In this document: one piece after another, positions 24,616 through 36,218 of the stretch
How positions within the stretch are numbered: the first letter of the stretch is position 1
Layout: every line of letters starts with the position of its first letter
Source: Plazaster borealis
Taxonomy: Eukaryota; Echinodermata; Asteroidea; Forcipulatida; Labidiasteridae
DNA: 64,000 bases
NCBI GenBank assembly: GCA_021014325.1
Contig: CM037476.1
Span: 13,924,827 to 13,988,826, forward strand
Reading direction: 5' to 3'
Made by a program: the position numbers and the translations under genes
The notes under the pieces: model-generated
Databases searched by the model: none
Told to the model about the DNA's origin: nothing
The model's input: the letters and a program-made list of their open reading frames with translations, nothing else

Positions 24616-24988
24616 TTACAGGCAACTTTGTTTTGGCTTTGAGCTGCATCTACGCAGTCGAGTGGTTCACCAACAAGTCATGCAAGGAATTTAATCAAAC
24701 TCCAGTGTGTCGCGTGCGGTATTTACTCATAAAACGCATAGTTGTGCGTTAAAAAATGATGTATCAAAGATGGTGGACTTTACACAATGTCATGTCACGT
24801 GGGAACAATCCACAAAGTGAGGTGACAAAGCAATTCTGTTTTCCTTTAAAATAGGAAATAACACAAATGCTAATTGGTAGAATTAATATTTTCTTGAACA
24901 GGGAGTATTATTTTTGTACACTTACAAAAAACTATTGTCGCATAATTTACAAATAGAGTGACATTGTGCACACACTAATCTGAGGAGC

Positions 24989-25028
24989 GGTGGGGTGGGG
25001 GTGGGGGTGGGGGTGGGGGGGGGGTGGG
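24989..25028 (+). repeat. G-rich (GGGGGT)n run with G-quadruplex potential
   Basis: Six or more G-tracts of at least four G separated by single T. The plus strand meets the usual quadruplex pattern. Confidence 0.8.
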
Positions 25029-25431
25029 TTAAGAAGTGCATATGCAACAAACGTTTGCCTGAAAGAAAAGTGCCAGTTACAGCAAGACTTGGGATTTTCA
25101 ATGTTCACTACCACAGTTGAGAAACAAAACCCAATAAAATTAGCTGATGAGCTGAAAGTTGCATGCCTGGTAAAATCAATTTGATTTCACAACATACAGA
25201 GGGAGAACGACCAACTTACAAATAAATTATATGATTATTTCAATATTCCGATTCTTACTCAATAGGCCTATCTTTAATAAATAGAATTTATTTCAACTTA
25301 AAATTATTTTCCTTTCTGTTCTGGGCGTTACTTGATCACAATAATTATTCCAGAATAATTTTTCGCTAAATTTCAAACAAAACCTTTCAGGTCACATAAT
25401 CATATTTAAAATACTTCATTTAAGCATACAG

Positions 25432-25881
25432 CTGGGCCAATTTCATGGCTCTGCTTACCGTGGAATTCTGTGCTTACAACGCCCTTCTAAAGCACATAAT
25501 TCCATTAGCCCATAGCACAGAATTTCGCAGTAAGCAGAGCCATGAAATTAGAACCAGGGCCCATTTTCATAAAGCCTGTAAGCATAAAAGCTTGCTAAAC
25601 ATAGAAAAATCTTGCCCTAAGCACAGATTTTGCGGTAAGCAGAGCCATGAAATTAGGCCCAGGGCCCAATTTCATAGAGCTTGTAAGCGTAAAAACTTGC
25701 TAAGCACAGAAAAATCTTGCTTAACAGAAACTGGTTACTAGCCAAAAGAAATTCCATAAAGTTTACATTGTTGCAACTGGTGCCCCACTCAGTTTTTGCT
25801 TAGCAAAGGAATTTTCTTTTGCTTAGCAAAGGAATTTTCTAAGCAGTATTTTCTGCTTAACAGCTTTATGAAACTGGACCC
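25432..25881. repeat. Cluster of family M and family A foldbacks
   Basis: A family M element (CCAATTTCATGGCTCTGCTTA to CAGAGCCATGAAATT) is followed by a truncated family A copy and then a fuller one, ending in TTTATGAAACTGGACCC near 25880. A 17-base segment (AGCAAAGGAATTTTCT) is duplicated in tandem near 25800-25840. Confidence 0.7.
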
Positions 25882-27581
25882 AGGTGATGATACATTCAAC
25901 AGATACGAGTACAGTAGCTAATATGGCTATGATATAGATTGACTTGTTAAACAAGAGTTTCTGACAAATTGACACTTGGGTGCCGTACATGTATGTTGTA
26001 TTAAAACTATTAAAAGAACCTGGGGTACACTTATCGCTAAGAGAAGGGGTTTGCCCCGTTGTTTCTGGCGTCCGGTGCATATGCCTTAACTTGGCCCAGC
26101 ATCGTACACATCTAAATCCAGATGGAGAGAACAGAATTTACCTAATAAAATTTCATCTAAAATCAATGAACCACAACAATTAATGCCAAACACAATTTTT
26201 AAGCCGCTTACAGAAAGGAAACGATAGACTCACATGACAAAGAAAATAGATTTGACTGTAGACATGGTAGAACTATCATTTCAGTTTTTCACTGTTTTTA
26301 ACACACATTGTACCAATAGCACTGAGTTTGTAGGCACAGCTGGCTGGCTGCCTTAAAGGTTTACATGTCTTGAAAAAAGAACAGATTTATAATTCGTGTG
26401 TTCATTATAAGTTTTGGTTGGTAGTTATTTTGTAGACAGACACTGGTGCGCTTAGAAACAACCGTATTATGCCCCTAATAAATGTTGTGTATTATTATTT
26501 TTATTATTAGAAGTCTGAGCATAATTTACACGCCAGGCCTGGCAATACACACAGGGCACCGAGGCCATGACCTCTGCTGTTCCTGTTCTTGGCCTTGGTG
26601 CCCCTTCAAAAGCTTCCTATAGACTTAAAATTTTCCCAATGGAAGTGCCCTTTGCAAATTCAAAATTTGCCCACTCAAAGATGAAATCCCAGACCTGCAC
26701 ACACTATACATTCTTCACTCTTGTAATTTTAAGATGGTTTTTGCTAAACCAAGGAAAACAGTGCAAAGTTACATTTTAAAACCACATTTTGAAAATATGG
26801 AATTTGGGGATCGTTGAAAATGAAATTCTAAACTTTAGTGCATTTTTCTGCGAAGGAGAGTTGTTTGCGTTGCAACAGTCCCTGCATTTTAACAGGATTT
26901 TTTATTTTTTCAGACTTTTCTGCATATCATACAGTGTTGGTTAACTGGGGAAAAAGGGCAAAAAAACCTGTACATTGTAATTTGAGTAATGCCTTGTTGA
27001 TATTGTTCCCAAAATATGAAATTAAAAAACCTAATTTTCAATTTGAAATCATAAGTAACTTAGACGTTCAGTGATTGATTCTTACTATATTACCAATGAA
27101 AAACTAAAAATCAATTGAATACAATTTTTTTTGATTGACACAATTTCTATAATTTTACAGACACACACATTCACAGGCTGGTCTTACTGATCAGTCTTGG
27201 ATCACATTAAACACAGGTCAAATTCATAAACCTCTAAACCAACGCTCAGCGTTTTTTTGGACGGGACCATTCCCCACATCCATTGGAAATGTTTAGCACT
27301 TGGCAACTTTGTGAATCATCTTTAACCTTTGGATTCTGTTGTAGGGCTGTGCACTACTACATTAAAACTCATTCAAATCAAAAACAATCTGAAGAAGAAA
27401 AACAAAATCTGGAGAATTTGGGGCAGTTAGGGTTTAAGATTTCTACCAAATTTCCTTTCCTCCTAATGTCTACTACTTTACAAGCTGCCACTGAAGATGG
27501 GATAAATGAATGAAATCAAAATGCGCTTGGTTCCTGTGAATATTAAGCAAGACTTACAAATGTGTATCACATAACACTCAA

Positions 27582-28082
27582 GGCTGGTTCATACTCTCTG
27601 CGTTTTCACTGCATATGCAGTGCGCAGGTCCCATTTATCACAATGCGTAGTGTGTAAATGGAAGTGCAGTGCGTAGTCATACTGCGCTTCTGCGTCCGAA
27701 TTTAAAACACATGAAAACTAGGTCGTACACACAAGTCGGATGCAAAGTCGGACAAATTGCAATATTTTAACGTTTGTCGGATGCGTATACGCAGTGTCAG
27801 TGAATGATGGCAAGAATCTGATTAGAGAAGATGAAAACCGTACGGCGATTTCCAAATCTGTGTAAGTTTGAAGTAATAATGAGATGTACAGAGAGGAAAA
27901 TCTGCGATAAAGATTGGAAGGAGTGCAAGGATAACTCAATCAATTTATGAAAAGATCCTTGCACTGCACGAATGTACAGAATAAACAAAAGAACGCAAAT
28001 TTTTAGCGCATCTATTTTTTTAAATTCAAATTTGCATTGTCGGGTGCAGGCGCGCACTAGCAGCAAGTATGAATCGGCCTTC
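27582..28082. repeat. About 500-bp element with GATTCATACT-type inverted ends
   Basis: The left end AAGGCTGGTTCATACTCTCT is the imperfect inverse of the right end GCAAGTATGAATCGGCCTT. No target duplication is evident. Lies just downstream of the SOBP stop codon and may be part of its 3' UTR. Confidence 0.6.
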
Positions 28083-28257
28083 AACCAGGGGTACTTTGAA
28101 ACAAAGTTTTACTTGGCAATAGGCAAGATAGGCAGAACAGGGTAAGAGGTGGGATTTATAACCAGCATACCTGGTCAGAAACCCTGTACAGTAATTACTG
28201 AAATTAAATCTGTGGTGCTGTGATAAACTTCTTGTTACCCAAAAGGCGGCCTTATAA

Positions 28258-31200
28258 TCAGATATGATTTAAACACTGCCGTTTGCTCTCCGGTTCCTTG
28301 GCATCTTCGTCCTCTGACTCGATGACCAGAGCCTGTGACTCGCCTCTTTGAGGTGAAGGCTGCTCATCCTCATACCCTTCCTCTTTCCCTGCCTGATTCC
28401 TACAACTTCTCTGAGTGTTGGAGGAGGTGGAGGAACAGTAGCTGGGCGAGGAGTAACCGTCGGTCAACTCCGGAAGCTTATCCATGTGATTTGGCTCGGT
28501 GTACCGAAGCCTGCTGAGGCTTTGGCAGCGACGCAGATCATCCTGCAGGTTTGGAGCTCTCCCGACCTCCGTGAGGTTGAGAGCTGACTGGGAGAGACGT
28601 TTCGTTAAGTGGCAGCGCAGGGCTTCACGCACCTTGGCGGAAGACTCGCCGCTGAGATGTGGATGCTCGTCGGATCTCAAGCTTCCTTCTTGGTGGGTAC
28701 TGATGTTGTTGCTGCTCTGACTGATGCAGTCCGGATCTCGCTCCATCCTGGATACTCTGTGAACTGATTTGGAAGTGGATTCCTCTGGCGGCCTGGCAAG
28801 GCTAAGGTCCATGCTGGCACTACGCTGCAGCGTCTTGTACTTAAACAAGGGCTGCCAGGCCTTATGTCTTCTGTCTGTATAGCTGGATGGTTCATTTGTC
28901 CTGGTGCAGTTCAATGAATCCCCTCGCAAAAGTCCTTGTAAATGTTTACTACCAGTGGTTGCTGCGCTCATCAGAGTTGGTTCAGCTTGTTTATGCAGTA
29001 ACGATTCATGAAATAGTGTATGAGGATATCTACTAAAATCTAGGCTGCTGGATGTAACCCCTGGGGTTTGAGTTGATGAACTGCTTGCAGCGTTTTCTTC
29101 AGAACCTGAGGTGCATGTGCTTGAGTTTGCCTTGTTTGGGCTACCAGCAGCCATGGCAGCTCTCATGGCATGAAATATGTCTGCTGGCACTGGGATCGGT
29201 ATGGGTATGGGAAAAGGTACAGGAATAAAAATTGGTTGAGGTACCATAACTGTTACGGGGGGCAGAAGGTGACTCGAGTTAGCTCTTGGCGGCTGGAAGC
29301 TTTCATGTGAGTTCACGTCCGGGAGTTTCTGAGGAAATACTGAATTACTTGATGATGAGGTTGTTGAAGCTGAGGGATTCACGTTTGACGACGAGGCTAC
29401 TGGAAGGACAAGTTGCGGTGCCTGGGACCCTTGCAATGGGTGCTGCTGGCGCGGAATGACATACCCTGGAACCTGTCTCACCACGGGAGGCCAGTGCGTG
29501 CCCCTGACCACTACCGGTGCTCGGGCAACAAGTTGTGAATTTCCAACCCCTGGCTGAATAATAGTCTGTAATCCATACACCTGCCCTGCTGGGGGGTTGG
29601 ACGGGGACACCTTGCTTGAAAAAGTATTCGGTGAAGTTACGCTTGCTGTCACAGTGCCACCTTTCTGGCGTTGACTGGCTGACGTAACTTTTGGAGCTAT
29701 AGCGACATGCTGCACCCCAATTATAGTTCGGTTAGAATGATGCTTTGATTTCGTAGTTTGGATCAGAGCCATGGGCAACTGCTTCTCCTGTCGTGCAGCA
29801 GCGGGTTGAATTCCGTTTCCGAGAACGTGTGATTGTGGACTGCTGTCCACTGCCACACTCAGCATCATATTCCCCTCGCCTCGTTCAGATCCTCGCTCAG
29901 TCTCGTCTGAGCTGTTCCCCGCCCCTGCACCACCCTGCTCGCTACCTCCTTGGTCAGCAACCGAGCTGGACTCCATCGACGAGAGGCCAGGGGAAGACCC
30001 CAAGACATGAGTTTCGTGACAGAAGACGTCCATCTTGTACTGGTTCAGACACTTCTCGCTGCAGAACTGGAGCTTTCGCTCCCCGTCTTGAAAATCGATG
30101 TACTCCTTCGTGTGGCGGATGTGGCGACACCAGTAGCACATTTTACTCCGTTTGAAGTACGCCCTGCGACAGGCAGCGAAGCATTTCTCACTGCAGAACG
30201 CTTTGGATTCGGTGGCAGTGTTGAGCGTGTAACGTTTGAAGCCAAAATGCTGGCACCACGCGCAAACAATCTCATATTCAGATGCTGGATTTTCTGCAAA
30301 GCAGGGAAGAAATATAAAACAATTTAAAAATAAGTTTTGGACATACCTACATATAACCGCTTACGAAAAAACAAACAAACATGTCTTTGTGTAACAAACT
30401 CAGGCATCCAGATGTAAACAGAACACAAATAATTATTCTTCTTATTGTTATTATATATTTCTGGTAATAAAACCAAGGATGCTCCACAAGTGAACTTAAT
30501 CACTGTAGCCAGAAGCCTGAGGAAACCTGTGTACAAAAGGGTGCTTGCTATGTGAACCAGAAACATCGGGGTTAATCCCTACTCTTCAACAATAAGTGTT
30601 CTGGGTTCTTTTACGTGCACTACCAATCCTAGAACACCGGACCTATGGCTTAATGTCCCATCCAAAGGACAAAGCAATTATGGTGAAGTATCTTAATCGG
30701 GGACGCAAGTGCCACGAACAAGACTTGAACCCACGCTCTGCTGATCAGAAACACTTGAGTTGCTCTTAACTGCTCGGCCATGAATGGAAACTGAGACCAG
30801 AAAAACACCTGGACTGCCATCAAAAATTGCCTGGCAACTGTACTGTTTGACAAATGGTTTCCACAGGCCCATGACAACCCCCTGCAACACCTCATCAACC
30901 TTATTCCCAGTGGTGTATGATCTCGCCGTGCCATTTTTCCCCAGAATACCTTGCTCCACAGTTACCCCTGGAAGTGTGACTTTGAAATATCCAAATATAT
31001 TGGATATTTTAATTAGTCCTGTGGTTGATCCATTCTGTGTTAGATTTAGAGGCATCAAGTCATAAAGCAACTGGTCCCCTCATATTCTTCTTTGATCTTG
31101 TGATATGTCTTACTGTTTGTAGTTTCGGGTGACCGTGTACAAACCATTTGAAGTGGATTGCGTCAAAATACTTACATTTTGATACTCGCGTGCTTAGCGA

Positions 31201-34200
31201 CATAAAAGTGCTCAAAAGTTTTTAACAAGCATGGGCACAGAGCAGTCACTTTTGGTTAGCCAATCAGCATTGTTTTTTAGCACTTCCCTTCCAGGGGTAA
31301 GTGATGAAAGGTATCGATACGGCGCGCTGTCCATGGTAGCGAGGCTGGTACAAGGCTGCCACCTCATCCCCCTCCCTCTGTTTCTTGACAACACACATGT
31401 TTGTTTGTACCTACCTCCGTCACTGCATTCCCAGGCTGTGTTAACAGCCGTGCCAGAGTTGTTACTGTGGTCGTCCACAGTGGGCGAGTTGGGTCCACTG
31501 TACTGGTTGTTACTACACCCAGGGGGAGGTTTCGTGTCAGTTAGGCTGTCGTCCACCTCTTGCTTGATGCTGATGACATCCTCATTGGATCCCGCTACCA
31601 AATGCAGAAGTGAATGATCACGATTAGGGTCTGTTTCCAAACTATTTATGCGATGGAAAGTTTTGTAACTGAAAACATGCTGAATTTTCTGTAAAGCAGA
31701 GAGATGGGTCGACACCATTTCTCTTCATTTGCTCAGAAAATATCATTATTTTGACACTATGATGCAAGATGAGAGGTTAGAACTTTTATTATGACAGAAT
31801 AATTTAAAGGTAAGGTGATAGTTTGGTTTTTGTCAATGTAATGAAGATTTATGGGCAATATATTATAAAGAAAGATACAATATAAGTCCAATGTGAAAGC
31901 TTCAGCTGAATACAGTGTCTACTTGATGAGAAAACAGCCAAAAACTGTCACGGTGTTTTCACACAAATATCAAATCCATCCATTTTTAACGAGGTGACAG
32001 TAGGTACCAACCGCATCTCTGGCCGCAGCATTCCTGAACGGACACCAGCCAACAGATATCTGAGAAACGATTCATGAATGAATTGTTTATCAGATTCAAA
32101 TGTTTTAGGGTGAAAAAATATCCAAACCATATTACTTCGGAGGGAATCCTTTCTCAAATGAGTTTATACTATCAACAGCTGTCAGTGTTTCTCACCAAGT
32201 AAGTTTTTATGGTCATTAATATTTGGGGTACTTACTAATACCAATTTATGACCCTACCTTTGAGAAACACAACATTGTTGCAATAACATGTTTCAGGGTT
32301 CAAATCCGGGGACGTCTAAGTTTTTTTGTCACATTACTCGGGAAAATACTGAGTATACAGTGCTTTAGACAAGTCAGTGTAAGGGTAAAACTAAATACTA
32401 TTCTTTATCCCCAATACATATTTCACATCTACTAACTAAAATTTCGCTCAATTGCAATCTGGGATGGGACCAATTTCATAAAACCTGTGAGCACAAAACC
32501 TTAATATTAAAGACACTGGACACTATTGGTAATTGTCAAAGACCAGTCTTCTCACTTGGTGTATCTCAACAAAATAACAAACCTGTGAAAATTTGAGCTC
32601 AATTGGTCGTCGAAGTTGCGAGATAATAATGCAAGAAAAAACACCCTTGTCACACGAAGTTGTGTGCTTTCAGATGCTTGATTTCGAGACCTCAAAATCT
32701 AATTCCGAGGTCTCGAAATCAAATTCGTGGGAAATTACTTCTTTCTCGAAAACTACGTTACTTCAGAGGGAGCCGTTTCTCACAATGTTTTATACTATCA
32801 ACAGCTCCCCATTACTCGTTACCAAGTAAGGTTTTATGCCAATAATTATTTTGAGTAATTACCAATAGTGTCCACTACCTTTAAGCACAGAAAAATGTTG
32901 CTTAGCTGAAACAGCACACCAGCCAAAATTTCATAAAGTTCACATTGTTGCCACTGGTTCCCAACTCATTTTTTGCTCAGCAAATTTGCTAAGCAGTATT
33001 ATCTGCTTTGTAACAGCTTTATGAAATTGGGCTCTAGTCTTAAATGCCAGCACTAAAAGTCAAACAAGGTTGGAATGAGAGAAAGAGAGAGAGAGATTTG
33101 GGAAAATAAGAGACAAGAACCCTGGATGATTTGTACATCAGTAGAAACCAACTATTGTTTAGACATTAGCCCAAGTTAGGACGTGACATTGAAGGTACAC
33201 TTTGACATCTAGATGCAAATTGGATTACGTTTTTTTTCTTTCTCCTGGGCTTCATCTTCCTTGTCAGAGAAATGATGCAAGTGCAGCTCTCTTGTCACCC
33301 CTTCATCAACTTTCTCATATCCGTAGATAGCAAGCAACTCATTCATCGTGTCTTCTGCATAGTCCTGTGGAGTAAGGAAAAATATGGAAAGAGTCTTCAG
33401 TTATAATCAATTGATCAATCACATCAAAAGTTCTTGAATTCAAATTCGTCATGTATGTAAATACCATGGCGCCGACAATATGTTTTATCGAGTGATTGTC
33501 ACCTCCGAGATTTTTCATAAAATTACACCAAAACGAGGGTGCACATATAGTGCTGTCCACAATTGTGCAACATGGTAAATGACAAGTTGCTGGGGGGAAA
33601 ATCTCTGCAAAAAATTGATGGGTTTCTATTTGAAAAATAATTTCACCTCATGATGATAATGTGGGCGTAAAACCAGGCATAGTCTAGACACTAAGCGGAG
33701 GGAGTCCAGCGCATACTATTATTAATTGGCACTATTTATGGGGCTATCCATGCTTTGCCGACTAGCATCCCTATACATTCTGTATGAATACCAGTCAACT
33801 CACCCCCCAGCAAAGTCGCCCACTACAAAGTCACCCCCTAGCAGAGTCGCCCCTTCACATACAAACTCGCCCCCTCTCAAAGTCGCCCACTACACAGTCA
33901 CCCCCTAGCAGAGTCGCCCCTCACATACAAACTCGCCATCTCTCAAAGTCGCCCCCCGACAGATTCGCTCCCCGACAAAGTCGCCTTCCGACACAGTCAC
34001 CCCCCTACAAAGTCGCCCAGTGTAAAAGGTTAATAAAGGATAATGATAATAAAATTGGGTGCTATCCCATTCAGTGACGCTGTATCTGTTGACTTGTTGT
34101 AATTTGAAGGCGCCCTCACTTTGGCAAATTGCTCGGGGCGACTTTGTATTGTAGGGGGCGACTTTGTCAGGGCATGCAGGGGGCGACTCTGTCGGGGGGC

Positions 34201-34934
34201 GACTTTGAGAGGGGGGCGAGTTTGTAAGTGAGGGGCGAGTTTGTAAGTGAGGGGGCGACTTACATGACTTGGGGGCCACTTTGTAGTGTATGCGACTTTG
34301 GTAGATTCAGATTCAGAAATCATCATGATCATGTCTTCAATTCAATGACTTAGTTTTTGTTGTGTGTCCTTTCTCTATGGATAGGTTTGGTGTACACTGA
34401 CTGCTGACGCTGACAGCTATTTCATTTGTGATTTCATGCCGGCAGGAATTTTCAGTGCTTTGCCTTTCAAGTTTCAATTCAAACCGTCAAGGTTTCAGTC
34501 ATGTCAATTCAGTGCAATCATATTGACATCCCTATAAACTAAAAAACGCTCTACTATAACTATATGACAGACAGAACGTCAGAAGAAATCGTCGTAAAAT
34601 ACTCCTAAGAATAGATCTGATGAGGTTTATTCCGCTATCGTCTCCACGAACGATTGCGGAACGAACCTCACAAACGATGCATGCCGTGAACGAATAAATC
34701 AACGTTGGCCGCGCCGATGCGTCAGTTGGTCAGCACGAATACGGCCAGTCGGTCGTCTTACACTGACTGTGACTGCATACGATTATTTGTGGTACACACT
34801 ACACAGCCCACTCACTCAGCAGCTAGCTCAGGTCAGGGGATCAGGTCATGTAAACTTACCTTCATGTCTTCCTGTGGTTCTGTTTTCACCTGAATTTTTT
34901 CTCCGGAATCTTCAGAAATGTTTTGTGGTTCCAT
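28258..34934 (-). CDS. sobp: Sine oculis-binding protein homologue (SOBP/RAI2 family), complete, 4 coding exons
   Basis: Nuclear cofactor family that binds Six-type transcription factors; mutated in the Jackson circler mouse. Exons on the minus strand: 34934-34860, 33364-33229, 31594-31415, 30293-28258. They sum to 2427 nt (808 aa; human about 870), phases all compatible. The N-terminal [20 protein letters not shown] and GYEKV match the vertebrate N-terminus (AENTMNELLGWYGYDKV, from memory). Two MYM/FCS-type zinc fingers follow, about 141-172 (CAWC ... [17 protein letters not shown]) and 183-212 ([13 protein letters not shown] ... [13 protein letters not shown]). Later come a low-complexity Ser/Pro region, a Pro-rich [17 protein letters not shown] stretch typical of SOBP/RAI2, and the C-terminus [14 protein letters not shown]-consensus sites VKTE (16-19) and IKQE, and a SIM-like LVIESEDED, are visible. 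The exon 2 donor (C|GTAATC) is weak but is the only frame-compatible one. Start ATG in good context. Confidence 0.93.
30560..30785 (-). repeat. tRNA-Ser-like SINE, minus orientation
   Basis: On the minus strand the head reads CATGGCCGAGCAGTTAAGAG (A box) and, about 40 nt later, GTGGGTTCAAGTCTTG (B box). The body contains the GGGTTCTTTTACGTGCA motif in plus orientation, also present near 54440. Lies in SOBP intron 3. Confidence 0.65.
31808..32263. repeat. TTAA-type MITE, family D (copy 2)
   Basis: Left TTAA at 31804. Ends AGGTAAGGTGATAGTTTGG and CCAATTTATGACCCTACCTT. The right TTAA is mutated. Lies in SOBP intron 2. Confidence 0.8.
32469..33036. repeat. Family A foldback split by a nested insertion
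   Basis: The left part (32469-32506) and right part (32885-33036) together make one family A element bounded by GACCAATTTCATAAAACC and TTTATGAAATTGGGC. It is interrupted by the family B element at 32511-32880. Confidence 0.8.
32511..32880. mobile_element. TTAA-type MITE, family B, nested in a family A element
   Basis: Inverted ends GACACTGGACACTATTGGTA and TACCAATAGTGTCCACTACC are flanked by TTAA at 32507-32510 and 32881-32884. Removing it with one TTAA restores a continuous family A element. Confidence 0.88.
33790..34310. repeat. Foldback element with CAAAGTCGCCCC arms (family G, copy 2)
   Basis: The left arm (33790-34025) is a run of CAAAGTCGCCCCC/CAAACTCGCCCC units after CCAGTCAACTCACCCCCCAG. 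The right arm (34130-34310) is GGGGGCGACTTTG units. The spacer near 34030-34130 is unique. Lies in SOBP intron 1. Confidence 0.8.
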
Positions 34935-36218
34935 GATTCTTTAATTTGTCAACTCAATCCGTTTCAAAAATGGCATGTGTAGGAAAAAATACCAACACAA
35001 TTTATGAACGTCAGACTCCTGATCCGTCCTGTTCGTCGGCCATTTTCTTTTGCGATTTTTCAGTAAACAACTGTTTGTTTGATAAATTTCTCCAGTAATG
35101 TCAATACTGCGGCTACAGCTACGGCTACAACTGTTGCTAAGAGTGTTGCTAAGGATGTCGATGATCCAGCCGTAGCCGCTAGCCGCTAGCTGCCTTCCTT
35201 CCGGACACGACCTATGGTGGCTCTGAAGGGACATCACACATACTGAAATATATTTCCTTCATGGCTTTGGTGACCGGTGGGTAGCCGCAAGTTGGAAATA
35301 TTTCCGTAAATATTTCAGTAAATATTTGCAACTTGGGGGAAAGACTGGGTTTCATAGTTCATCATTATATCAAAGAGTTATACAAATTGTTCCCGTTCAT
35401 AAACTCATTTGCCTTCCTCATATTATGCCCCAGGTTCAAAAAATGCAAACCTTTGCTGTACTATACTGTATGCAAATATTTATGGATATTTCCATATACA
35501 CTCACGGTCTCGGCCACCTTTTAAAAACCTCAAAACACTGAGGAAACAAAATTGTTTTGTCTCGACCCGCAGTTGTCCTCCCCTTTGATCCCCACGTGTG
35601 GGTCAACTCATGGAGGAAATGGTCAACTCTTCTGAAACAAAAATATCTCGGTGAACTGCTGAACAACAGACGGGAAAAGAATATTAAATTAACTTCCATT
35701 GTTTCCAAGAACAAAGGGTGATAAAATGTTTGACAGGTTAATGATCAAGCTTGTGACCTGGATAAGGAATTTGTTTTTGAGATGTTATGGTTATTCCCCC
35801 CCCCCCCCACCTTTCTTCACTGTTGGGGGGGGGGGGTCCTTCTCACAGACATAACATTACAGTCTGTGGTCCATCTTCTTTCCCGTCGCGTGTCGTCACA
35901 CGCGTCCAGCAGAGCTGTATGGCGCCCTCTACGTTTGCTTAATCTTCAACAACAATCGGGGAAAGGCCACTGCATGGTACCAGCGATTCTCGACTGCGGG
36001 GGAATTCCTATTGAGTATTGCTTCACCATTTAGGCACCATTGTACTGAGCTAAATGAACCTCACGCAGTATGGCTTACGTGTTAGCTGTGTTATGGTGTA
36101 AGTTACACTGAGATTTAAAGCAAATTTTCTGCTAATGGTTAAAATAATTTACATTATCAGAGACTATCATGTGTTGCCTACCGACGTTTACTCGTGTGTA
36201 AACGTTCCCAACTGAGTT
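34935..36218. promoter_or_regulatory. Divergent intergenic region between SOBP and TAB start codons
   Basis: 1284 bp separate two divergent ATGs, so 5' UTRs and core promoters of both genes lie here and could be shared. No TATA box or CpG island is evident to me. Visible structure: a family E copy (35105-35217), a small palindrome at about 35288-35335 (GGAAATATTT repeated and inverted), and a C-run/G-run hairpin at about 35798-35837. Confidence 0.5.
35105..35217. repeat. Family E repeat
   Basis: GCGGCTACAGCTACGGCTAC through CCAGCCGTAGCCGC and TTCCGGACACGACCTA; matches 14463-14720 and 43087-43202. Confidence 0.65.

Larger units (their letters stand above)
18123..28257. other. Region between snrnp70 and SOBP without a recognised gene
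   Basis: The left end holds the snrnp70 5' UTR and promoter; a consensus-like 5' splice site AAAAG|GTAAGG (minus, near 18170) lies about 50 nt upstream of the ATG. The right end must hold the SOBP 3' UTR, whose length I cannot tell. Between them are the repeats listed separately and short ORFs without recognisable domains or splice partners. Confidence 0.5.

Noticed and set aside
31212..31718. 168-codon minus-strand ORF as a separate gene
   Set aside because: Its core (31415-31594) is exon 3 of SOBP; the ends are intron.
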